Assembly: GCA_039720395.1 (NCBI GenBank)
Contig: CM077831.1
Coordinates: 9,598,333 to 9,662,332, forward strand
DNA length: 64,000 nt
Direction: 5' to 3'
Origin: Liquidambar formosana
Lineage: Eukaryota; Streptophyta; Magnoliopsida; Saxifragales; Altingiaceae
Below are positions 11,503 to 21,569 of this stretch, in pieces. Numbering within the stretch: position 1 is the stretch's first letter; each line of letters opens with the position of its first letter. The notes beneath the pieces are model-generated. The model made no database searches and had not been told where the DNA came from. It was given only the letters and a program-made list of their open reading frames with translations. The position numbers and the translations under genes were made by a program.

Positions 11503-13142
11503 TGTTGGGAATCATACAAGAGGAAAAATAAAAGTGCGGAATATAAAATTTTTTCATTTGATCCCCTAACCCATGAATCTAACTATGCATAACACAAAAT
11601 CAAACCCTAACTACGAAGAGGGTTAGAACACTTACAGAATTTTTGTCTTCTCCTTTTTGCTCCAAGCTTTGATTCCGGACTAGCGGTGAATGAGTAGCCC
11701 AAGTGTGCTGCCTCCAATGGTATCCACACTTAGCTAGAACTTCAAGTCCTTTCCACATTTTCCTTGTTGTTGCTAGTGTAGGAGAAGAGAGGAGAGAGAG
11801 AGAGGGAGGCTGGAAATTTCAGCCAGCCCTTGGGGAGTTGAACTTGTAATGATGTCATCACATCACACTATATATATATAGCCCACCAAAAAGGGGCCAG
11901 CTATGAGGGAGAACCCACTTAGGGTTTTGTGTAATTACTATTAATTACACAATAACCCCTCTAAATTATATCATATATAAATTTAGCCTTAAAGAACCTT
12001 TCTTTATTCACTTATACCCTTTCTATCATAGACTTTAAAGCTCATCTTGCATGATCAGTGTGTGACCCATTGGGTTCACATCATCAAGTAGTAGGAATAG
12101 CATGAGATGTGCACAATGGAACTCTTTCCATTTAGGGTCTAATTGGAACTCCTTCCAATTTCCTAATTGATTATAATTCACTTATATCAATTAGGGCTTC
12201 TACTAACCATGAATAACACCTAGCATATGGTTCATGGTGTTGTCCTTAATGAAGTGAATAAGATCTTACATAGAACCCTTCTGTTATGGTTTATAGGTTA
12301 CAATTACATCCTTCCATTTATACAATGTATCCAATTGAACTAATAGGACATGGAAGTCTGTCAAGTCCCTAGTTCAATTACTTTATACTCACTCATAAAT
12401 ATCAACTCAATGATGAACTTATGGAAACTTCTTTCCATATTCACACTGCCATGGCCATGGACTGAATGAGTTATATTATGAATGCTATATGAGACATTCT
12501 CTCTCTTTTTCCTGAGAGTAATGGATTCTTTGTTGATCACTCATATGCCTTCATACACATAACAATAGGGCCAATGAACACCTTCACAGACCCTTGAATA
12601 GGATCTGCACTTAGTGTTATCAAACTTCTAAAGCTACATGCATAAGGTAACTATGGTGTATCAAGTCTAAGGATTACTTCTACCAGTATGGCATTGAGAA
12701 ACTGATTGACAGGCAGGTTAAAACTCCATTCAGTTTATCTCAAATCTTTGGTCACATTCAGTGTACCTAGTCTATTAATAGCCACCCATCTGTTGGTTGT
12801 AGTGTCTCCACACAAATAGCTTGAGACCAGTTATCCTCCTATAGAGTCAACCTAACAAGTGCTAGTCCTATGGTTCATTATTGTCCATCATAGTGAACCT
12901 TCAACTAGGAATGATTTAGGAGTTTAGTACAGAGATATATTTACAACTCTTTGTAATTCAATATTCTCAACTCTAACTCCTTAGACATATTATATAAATA
13001 TAAATGATGCATACAAACATAATAGAATAAGCCCTTTTATTAAATCAATAATAAATGTGACATACATAAATGAAATCAAATGATTGTTCCTTTATCCCTA
13101 AACAATCACCTCTATGATTGGCTCTAGGGCATAACTCTAACA
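11503..13142 (-). mobile_element. Solo LTR D (TGTTAGGA family, 1640 bp)
   Basis: It begins TGTTGGGAATC at 11503 and ends ACTCTAACA at 13142, with perfect TSD GATGG (11498-11502 and 13143-13147). The sense strand is minus. A (TA)n TATA region lies near 11868-11880 and a perfect dyad at 11927-11952. It is inserted into LTR B in the opposite orientation, downstream of C. It carries no genes. Confidence 0.85.
11927..11952. promoter_or_regulatory. Dyad upstream of TATA in LTR D
   Basis: Perfect 11-bp arms TTGTGTAATTA and TAATTACACAA with spacer CTAT. It has the same arms as LTR C but a different spacer. Confidence 0.65.
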
Positions 13143-16100
13143 GATGGAAGGATGTAATTGCAACCTGTAAACTATAACAAAAGGGTTCTTTGTAAATGAC
13201 TATTCACCTCACTAAGGACCACACCATGAGCCATATGCTAGGTGTTACTCATGGTTAGTCGAAGCCCTAATTGATATAAATGAGTTATAATCAATTAGGG
13301 AATTGGAGGGTGTCGCTACCCCAAAAAAGAGGATGGGATGTTTTCCCTTCCTGAAATGTTTTTGGGACGACCCCGGGGCATCTGTTTTTCTTGGTGGGTG
13401 TGTTGAGTTCATTTCAAGGGCGCCTTGACCGTCCTAGGCATGCAAGCACATCTAGAATTATCAAGGCTATGGAGTCGCCACCAATCAGGGGTTTGAGGAC
13501 GTGATTGGACATCCTATAGTTTGTTTTAGAGAGTGGGGTCATCTGAGATCCCAAAAATAAGTCTATCTGAGGTCTTATCATTAAACAGATCCATTTGAGG
13601 TCCATTTGGAATTAATTGACTCCTAGTGGTCTGTAAAACTAAAGATTGTGGGAAAGGGGGTTTGGTTACGAGTAGGGAAGGTGTGAGGCACCCCACATCG
13701 CCCGTTGGAATCCAACGGTTCCTGATTTCAATGATATTTCTAATTAAAATCCCATTTTGATATTGTTGATTTCCTATACGAATAATTTGATATAGAATAC
13801 CCTTTTAAAGGATGTTGAATCTATTGCTTGAAAAGAGATCCTTAAAGGCATTAGAGCAAAGTCTTTTTGAAAGAGTTGGTTTTGAAAGAGTATGCCTTAA
13901 GGTTGTGAATGAAAATTGTTTTGAAAGGACCACGAATTTGCCTTCCTTCTCTTGGGTATCTTAGGTCAAATTGATTAACTCTAAAGCATCCCTATCTTGC
14001 AATAGTAAAATCAATCCTTTATGAAAGGATGGAAATGGAAATGATGTGAATCCATTTTTAAAGAATTAATATCAAGTGCGAACCTCTTTGGGAACCAGAG
14101 AAAGCTCGAAACTTTTGAAGTGAGGGATGGATAAAGAAAAAGGATGCTTTTTGAAAGCTATTGAAATGAAGAGGATGTTCCCTTTTGAAGGGAAAAGATT
14201 GTCTTTTGAAGACAGGGGTTCCTTTTGAAGGAAGACATGTATTTGGTTGAGGAAATAACACTTTTGAATTGTAAAGGAATTTTAGTTTAAACAAAGTGAA
14301 AGTGAAGCCTTATGAATCCTAATCTCAATTGTGAAGAGATCCTGCATAGAATGATGGTGTTTGTAAAATTGACTTGATTAAGATAATGGTTTTTAGAAAG
14401 AAGGCACGCGCCTTTTAATGAAAAGAATTTGTTCGAGCCATTTTGGAATGAACTTGTCAATTGAAAACAACACGCGTGTCAACAACTTGCTTGTTGGAAA
14501 GTGGTCCTTTATGAATCAAAAATCTTTATTTGGTAAAGATGGTAATGTTGTTAAGAATGATTTGGACAAAGGTCCTATGCAGGTATGAATCTTTTAGCAA
14601 GGATTTAAGATGTAAAGAATCACTTTCAATTTTAAAAGACTCTTTGAAAAGGTATTTGGAGCTTTTGAAGCATAAAGATGATTAGGAGGAATTTAAATCC
14701 AATCATGGTGCACATTTAGATTAATTGAATAAAATGCAACCCATCAAATCTCACAAGGATTGGGATTTTACTATGTGACATAGGGACACGCAAGAGTTTC
14801 TGGATTCGGGGTAAGGTGATTCATTGGAATCTGGTGGGTCAACTGATTAAGTCCATTTGATGGCGATAAGCTATTATGCTATAGATGAGTTTTTAAGCAT
14901 TTGATGCTGTAAACTTTTATCCATGGCATGATAAATTATCTCGAGGCATTAGTTGTATCTTATTTACATGGGAATAGGATTGAAATATCAACATAGCATG
15001 AAATTTCAAGATAAGCTCATCAAAAATGTCAAAAGATGTATAAGCATAATCAATCTTGGCAAGGCTTGGAATTCATGAATGTGATGTTTATTGCTTTGAA
15101 AAGCATAAGTATATGTACATAAAATGAAAAGGGTTAAGTGACCACAAAATGAAAAGTGCTCAAGTATTGGGGCAAAAGGTCGCAACGACCACAACCCGGA
15201 GAGTAGCGAAAAGCCATAGCCTCTAAATAAAGCAGTAAATAAAGCAATAAATAAAGCGGTAAATAGTTAGAATTTTTAAGGGCAAGAGTCGCAACGACCA
15301 CAACCCGGAGGATTCAACCTCGAAATAAAGGAAAGAAAAAAAGAAGCCTACTGTGCCTCATATCAAGAGCGTGTAGGGGCCGTAGCCGTGGTTAGTATGT
15401 TAGCAAGTTAGAAGTTAGTAACCATTTTGAATGAATTGATGATGTCATTGCATTCCTCTGAGCATAGGAGGATTGAATTAAGTCCATGAACTCCTTTGCA
15501 AAGGGATTTAATTAATTTCAAGTTGATTATGATTACCAACAAGGAAACAAGAAGAGGTTAGTATAAACAATATGCATACATGCATGAACCTAACCTTGCC
15601 AAATTTGATCTTGTTTAAACATCATTTCAACCTTTTGATACACTTAAATTTCCATTTTACACATCATATATGCAAGTTCACATACAATGAAAGAAAATGA
15701 AAATGGGTGCTAGCAACCTAGTGGGATGGTTTGCAAGCATGGGGTGGTTTAGGTTCTCCCTGCCTTTAACCCACCATACAAGGGTTGATCCCTTCACGAC
15801 ACGTGTTAGGAGACCCAGGTACGCACTCAGGCAAAGGTGGGGAGGGCGATAATCACATGTTAAGGCTGCAAGAATAACGGTAAGCTTAATAGGAAATTTA
15901 AACTAGAAAGCTTAGGAATAAAAGGGGAAGCTCACCTAGTGTAGGTGATTTCACCTTAGCTTTGACCAAGTGAGGCTTGAGTGCTTGAAACCCTCCTTTG
16001 AGAAGCTCCTTTGATGATTCCAAGTGTGTTTGGAAAGTGGTGGAGTGAAATAGAGAAGGAAAGTGGGGTAACAGTGGAGTTACCAGTCAGCAGAAGTGAA

Positions 16101-16480
16101 ATTTCCACTCAAAAGATACGAAATTGACAGTCCTTCTGTAGTAAAACTGCAGCAGAATTTGTGTCTCTTTTATGCTATCCAAATGGAACTTGGATGGTTC
16201 AAGCCTTGGCTTTTCCTTCAAGAACAGCCCCCAAATATGTGTGAAAGGGTTCTTGAGAGGATGTGTGGTAGATTTCTTTTTGTAGTGGGTGGAATTGAAT
16301 TGGATTTTGGGTTAGATGGATTAGTGTTTAGGATGGTTTTCTTTGGATGGAATGATTAGTGCATGGGTTAGTGTGAGGATGAAATGGACTAGGGCTTCCT
16401 AATTGAGTGTGGGAAAGATGGAATAAGGCTAAGGATTAAGAGGTTTGGAAAAATGGCCCTTAATACATAAAAATGGGGGC

Positions 16481-16490
16481 TATTTATAGG
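16481..16490 (-). promoter_or_regulatory. TATA box of the Ogre-like LTR
   Basis: CCTATAAATA lies on the minus strand. About 170 bp upstream (16658-16672) there is a short dyad, AGCGTGG C CCACGCT, within a run of related CGCTTGGCCAG-type words. Confidence 0.5.
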
Positions 16491-17214
16491 AAAATTTGGA
16501 CTTTTAGGGTAAAATGGACATTTGGAGGGGTATTTTGGTCACATGGGACATGGAGGGCATTTAGGCTTTGTTTGCTGAAGAAATTACCCCATTTGATGAG
16601 GGCAAGATGGTCCAAAAGTGGCAAAAGGGCAAACTGCCCATCCATGCTGGCATGGCAAGCGTGGCCCACGCTCGCTTGGCCAGTGTGGAAAACAGTTCCA
16701 TTTAGGCAGTTGGATTTCGACTGCAGGGATCTGCAGAGCCGAAAGCAAGATCTCTCCACTCTAGTTTGGCCAGCGTGGGCACAGTTATCCCACATTTGTG
16801 ATGATTTCTCATCATCATAAATGGGAACTTGTGTTTTTCGGGCAGTGTGCCCTTCTAAAGGCTGTAGGGCCGCTGTGGTGGGCCTAGGGTGGTGGTCCGC
16901 CCTACTGTGGGGCCATACGATCGTGTGATCGTGTTCGATCGATGATCGGGTGAAATCCGACCGTTGATCTTGAATGGGGATTGAAACTTTGGGTCCCCAA
17001 ACTTGGTTCAGGACCAAAGAGTAGAGTGTGCACTCTTTTGGGTGGGATTGAATGGCCCGGATGCGAACATGATGCTCGTAGGGCTCTGCAATTAGGGTTT
17101 TGTTGATCGTGAGCCGAATGAAGCCCGATCTTCGATCAAATGGTCCTGTATTGATCTTAAGAGGTTGAATTGAAGATCCAATGGTCGGTTTGACCATTGG
17201 ATGAGAAAGTATGA

Positions 17215-18375
17215 GGAATTGAACCACCTAAAATTGCATTAGGGGTTCGGTTTTGGGCGATTTGGGGATCGGAGGGCTCGTGCCTTCCGATTCCCAATCA
17301 AATGGTCCTAGACCGCTCTAGGGAAGTTGAATTGAAGATCTTACGGTTGAATTGGCCGTCGGATCAAGGATTGTTGGAGATTGAACCACCTAGTACCGAT
17401 TTAGGGGTTCAATTTGGGAGGAGATTGGGGATCGGAGGGCTCCTGCCTTCTGATTCCCAATCAAATTATCCTAGTTGAATTGAGGATCCTACGTTTGAAT
17501 TAGCCGTTGGATCTAAGATTATTGGAGATTGAACCACCTAGTACCAATTCAAGGGTTTAATTTGGGGGAAATTGGGGATCGGAGGGCTCGTGCCTTCTGA
17601 TTCAATCAAATGATCCTAGACCGATCTAGGGATGTTGATTTGAAGATCCTACGGTTGAATTTGCCGTCGGATCTAGGATTGTTAGAGATTGAACCACCTA
17701 GTACCGATTTAGGGGTTCAATTTGGGGGAAAATGGGGACCGGAGGGCTCGTGCCTTCTGATTCCCAATCAAATTGTCCTAAACCGCTCTAGGGATGTTGA
17801 ATTGAAGATCCTATGGTTGAATTAGCGGTCGGATCAAGGATTGTTGGAGATTGAACCACCTAATACCAATTTAGGGGTTCGATTTGGGGAAAATTTGGGA
17901 TCGGAGGGCTCGTGCCTTCTTATTCCCAATCAAATGATCCTAGACCGCTCGAGGGATGTTGAATTAAAGATCCTACGGTTGAATTGGCCGTCGGATCAAG
18001 GATTGTTGGAGATTGAACCACCTAATACTGATTTAGGGGTTCAATTTGGGGGAAATTGGGGATCAGAAGGCTCGTGCCTTCCGATTCCCAATCAAATGAT
18101 CCTAGACCGCTCTAGGGATGTTGAATTGATGATCTTACGGTTGAATTGGCCGTCGGATCAAGGATTGTTGGAGATTGAACCACCTAGTACTGATTTAGGG
18201 GTTCAATTTAGGGGAAATTGGGTATTGGAGGGCTCGTGCCTTCTGATTCCAAATCAAATGGTCCTAGACTGCTCTAGGGATGTTGAATTGAAGATCCTAT
18301 GGTTGAATTGGCCGTCGAATCAAGGATTGTTGGAATTTGAACTTCCTGGTACTGAATTAGGGGTTCAATTCGGGG
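17215..18375. repeat. 162-bp tandem repeat array (about 7 copies)
   Basis: The phrase GAACCACCTA recurs near 17221, 17383, 17531, 17691, 17853, 18014 and 18176, with a decayed eighth near 18338. Spacings are 162, 148, 160, 162, 161, 162 and 162. Each unit contains GATCGGAGGGCTC and a CCTAGACCGCTCTAGGG block. Because 162 is divisible by three, a long artificial open frame with 54-residue repeats appears on the plus strand (17841-18452). Tandem arrays inside Tat/Ogre LTRs are known as sources of satellite DNA. Here the array sits in the 5' (U3) end of the LTR sense strand. Confidence 0.9.
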
Positions 18376-19211
18376 TTTTCGAGTATCGTGCCCGTTGTTG
18401 GCTCTTGGGTTTCGAAAATCGAAGGTCGAATTGGGGAGAGGCTTTGTCCTAGTGGGTAGGACAAGTTGAGTAAAGTTTGGTACAGAGCGTGTCTGACCTA
18501 ATTGTGCCGTTGACGGGTTAATCGATTTTGTCCGGAGGCGGCCCAGCAAAATTTGGGTGTCTACAGAGGGAGTTCCAGTTAGACCCTCTAATGGAAAGAG
18601 TTCCATTGTGCACACCTCATGCTATCCCTACTACTTGATGATGTGAACCCAATTGTAATACCCGTAATTTTTAAATAGGGTATTAAGGGTTTAATCTATG
18701 GTTAGCATAGTTAATCCCATGATTTATTAGATGACTTCATGATTGGGTAATGTATGTAATGATGATGTGTGTGTATATTTGATGCTTGTTTTTGTGCGTC
18801 GAGTACCATTCGGGTGCGTTTAGCTTTATTTGCAACTTAAAGGTTTAAGCTGCTGAAATTTGGCTAAGTGTTGGGGAAAAATGAATTTTCGTAAATCTTA
18901 GTTTTGAAAGATAATTTTTGGCGGTAATGGAAGTTTATAATATTATAAGACATTGGTGATTTTATAGGATTTTATTAGCATGTTTGGATTGGGTTCCACA
19001 CATGTTTGTTTTAGGAAAATCTGTTGGGCGACGGATTTTGTACTAAAACTAGAAAATGAGATTTTGATATATTAGGTATTTGATTTTTTTGATATTTTAT
19101 TTGGATTTAAATAGGGGGTTATTTGCTTATTTTCATTAAATAACTTAAAGTAAAAGGGAGAATAAAGAATGTTTTTAATGAAATAAGGCAGTGTATGTGC
19201 TGAAGTGGATA

Positions 19212-19348
19212 TAGTTGACTACAAGTGCTATGTAGCCGACTACAAGTCATGATGTAGTCGACTACATCTTTCATGTAGTCGACTAAATGGGTCGTTTTAG
19301 CATTCTGGAATGTTTAGTCGACTACACATTGCATATAGTCGACTATAT
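19212..19348. promoter_or_regulatory. Array of six GTCGAC-centred palindromes, ~21-bp pitch
   Basis: Core TAGTCGACTA, or one- to two-base variants, occurs at 19212-19221, 19233-19242, 19255-19264, 19276-19285, 19315-19324 and 19336-19345. The third is extended to an 18-bp perfect palindrome (19251-19268) and the sixth to 16 bp (19333-19348). Centre-to-centre distances are 21, 22, 21, 39 and 21. The array ends about 65 bp before the TATA box of LTR H. The arrangement suggests dimeric proteins binding on one face of the helix. Function is inferred. Confidence 0.75.
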
Positions 19349-19410
19349 CACTCGAATTTGGCCAAAATCCATGTTTTTAAGTGGTAAAATGACGCATATG
19401 CCCCCACCCC

Positions 19411-19420
19411 TTTATATATA
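19411..19420 (+). promoter_or_regulatory. TATA box of LTR H
   Basis: TTTATATATA is followed about 30-60 bp later by an AG-rich stretch (AGAGAGAGCTAAAGAGAGAA). It defines the sense direction of the LTR. Confidence 0.6.
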
Positions 19421-19776
19421 CCTTCAAACCCGACCTTGGGGGCTTGATTTCTGGTTTTTGGCTTTAGAGAGAGCTAAAGAGAGAAAGAGAGGACGTAAGG
19501 GAGAGAATGGGTGTTTGGATGTGTTTCTTTCCTCAATTTACATGGGGTTTATGCCTTTTTGGGTACTTTCTCTCCATTTCCAGCTAGGGTTCACTGTTGG
19601 ATGGCTTGGGGGAGCATCATTCATGGCATTTGGAGTTAGTGTTTCTTGTTTGGGCTTATACATGTGTTCTTAGAGCTTGCTTTTGGTGGGTTGAGCTTGA
19701 ATTTCGTGGGCTTGGGCATGGATGTTCATCCTCACCAATTCCTTTGCATTTTAGAGGCATTTGGGAGCTAGGGCTT

Positions 19777-21198
19777 TGTTGTCCCAAGTGAATAACCCTA
19801 GAGGGGGGGTGAATAGGGTTATAGAATAGGGTTATAGGCCAATTAAAAAGAAATTATAGCAATCTAAAATCAGATTATTGCAAGCAAGATTAAATGTAAG
19901 ACAATGCAATAATAAAGAGATTAAGGGAAAGAGAATGCAAACGATGTAACGAGGTTCGGCCTCCCGCCTACGTCCTCGCCTCAAGAGCACGCTTGAGGAT
20001 TCATCAATCCACTATCACTCTCCTTCAAGGTGGAGCAGCAAACCTTTACAACTTGAGTGTTCTTCACCGACACTTAGCCAAATGCACTCTTCTCAAGTGC
20101 TTACAAGTGAGGGTATACACAACCTTTTTGATACAAAGTATTTGGAGATGATTTTGTGCTCAAAGAAAGCTCTCTCAAAGAGTAAATACACAGGAATTGA
20201 AAGCACACTTCAGCTATTGATTGATTTCAATGAATGCTCACAAGAGGAATTAGGGCTTGTATTTGATTTTCTTGTTTGTAGCTCAATGAATGCTCATAAA
20301 TGAGCTCAAGCCTGGTATTTATACTCAAGGGGTCCAAAATAGCCGTTCTGGACAATAAATGCCGGGAAAAGAAGTTTGGTGGGCAGTAAATGCTTCAAAT
20401 GTCCGTTAAAAAACTAGCCAGTTATACTTCTCCCCGAGGGTTTCAGCCGGCTGAAACATCTTTCAGCCGTCTGAAATATCCCTTTCAGCCGTCTGAGTAA
20501 GGCTGCTGAATATTCCAGAGAGGGTGTAAAAATGGAACCCGTCTCAAAGCTGCATTTCAGCCGTTTGAAATATCCTTTTCAGCCGTCTAATCAAGGCTGC
20601 TGAATATTCTAGAGAAGTTAACATATGGCATATGAACAAGCCTGTTCTTCAGCCGTCTGATCATTCTTTCAGCCTACTCAAACTAACATTTCAGCCGGCT
20701 CAATGAGCCGTCTGAAAAATACAGAGAGAATGATTTTTAGGAGTTTATATTTTCAGCCTGCTGATAAGGTTCAGCCTGCTGAAACATCAATTTCAGCCGG
20801 CTGAAACTATGTTTCAGCCGTCTGAAACTCTCTGTTTTCAGACAAAGAATTTTCACTAAGTCCATGTTCTAGGCAATTTGTTTTAGGCTTTTATGATAAA
20901 CAATTTAGCATAGTTCTAAGCCCTTTTTAACCTTTTGTGAGCAATAATTGAAATTAATCTTACATATGGGTTCCTAAACTTTTCACACATAGGCTTGTGC
21001 TCGATGATGGAACCATTTGCTCTGTTTTCTTAAGAACTTGTGCTTTGTTTGCTTTTGCAAGTTGATCCTTGATCCTTGAGACATCGAATGGCTTTGATAC
21101 CTGTCTAGATTCATCACTTAACTGCTCATTAGTCCTTAAACATCTTATTATGTATTGTTATCATCAAAACCTCGGAGATAAAACCATTTAAGCCAACA
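19777..21198 (-). mobile_element. 3' LTR of the Copia element
   Basis: The plus strand reads TGTTGTCCCAAGTG to TTTAAGCCAACA. It pairs with 31384-32810 and differs from it by scattered substitutions and small indels, for example a duplicated 'AATAGGGTTATAG' near 19820 only here. TATA GTATTTATAC lies at 20315-20324 (minus sense). A palindrome array at 20440-20835 lies upstream of it. The small ORF at 20082-20303 lies in the R/U5 part and is also present in the other LTR, so it is not treated as a gene. Confidence 0.9.
20440..20835. promoter_or_regulatory. CAGCCGGCTG palindrome array in the Copia 3' LTR
   Basis: The founder motif TTTCAGCCGGCTGAAA is a perfect palindrome (18 bp at 20440-20457 with flanking G/C). 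Variants with CCGTCTG or CCTGCTG recur throughout, including centres near 20448.5, 20468.5, 20490.5, 20562.5 and 20584.5, so neighbouring copies are 20-22 bp apart. The array lies about 115-510 bp upstream of TATA on the sense strand. Palindromic repeat modules are a described hallmark of Sirevirus LTRs, but this particular sequence is not one I recognise. Confidence 0.8.
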
Positions 21199-21213
21199 AT
21201 CTCCCCATTTTTT
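21199..21213 (-). other. Polypurine tract of the Copia element
   Basis: The minus strand reads AAAAAATGGGGAGAT immediately before the 3' LTR, which is the expected place and composition for the plus-strand primer. Confidence 0.75.
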
Positions 21214-21569
21214 GTGATGACAATCCATAGATGTTTTAATGGGGTAAAATGCACAACTTTAAGAACAATTTTCTCCCCCTATCATTATGCATCATATAAA
21301 TATGACATATTTAAAAGCATTTGTAGCATTTAAGCAAAGCTCAACATTATGTCCATGTTTAAGCGAACATGTAAATGAAATGTACAAACAATATTCAGCA
21401 AAAAAAAAAAATCCATTCCATAGATGATAGACAAAAATTTCATTTCCATTATCCAAATGTACCAAAAAAAATTACATTTCCATTATCAAATGCACATGTT
21501 TTCCATACATTCAATCAAAATCTAAACATCTATCGATCCATCTCCCCCTTTGTCATCGATCAAAATCAA
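21214..21569 (-). other. AT-rich spacer between the extra ORF and the PPT
   Basis: This is non-coding AT-rich sequence inside the Copia element. I see no gene or structured repeat in it. Confidence 0.5.

Larger units (their letters stand above)
13311..18565 (-). mobile_element. Long Ogre-like solo LTR (5255 bp)
   Basis: The plus strand starts TGTCGCTACCCC and ends GGGTGTCTACA, flanked by perfect TSD GAGGG (13306-13310 and 18566-18570) inside LTR B. Read on the minus strand it begins TGTAGACACCCAAATTTTGC, a common start for Tat/Ogre LTRs. It also has the 'GGAGTCGCCACC' block near its 3' end (about 13471), shared with the other Tat LTRs here. A TATA box (CCTATAAATA) is at 16481-16490 on the minus strand. 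A 162-bp tandem array occupies 17215-18375. No PBS, PPT or element protein is visible and no internal repeat of the ends was found, so I read it as one very long solo LTR. Small ORFs inside are not credible genes. Confidence 0.75.

Noticed and set aside
16484..17227. 247-codon minus-strand ORF
   Set aside because: It lies across the promoter side of the Ogre-like LTR, has no recognisable domain, and partly overlaps the repeat array.
17841..18452. 203-codon plus-strand ORF with 54-residue repeats
   Set aside because: It follows from the 162-bp tandem array (162 is divisible by three) inside an LTR; frames in other units are also open by the same effect.
20082..20303. 73-codon ORF present in both Copia LTRs (also 31675-31896)
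   Set aside because: Conservation is explained by the two LTRs being copies of each other; it lies in the R/U5 part.
20440..20835. CRISPR-like array
   Set aside because: Repeats are spaced about 21 bp with no unique spacers, in a plant LTR; it is a palindrome array.
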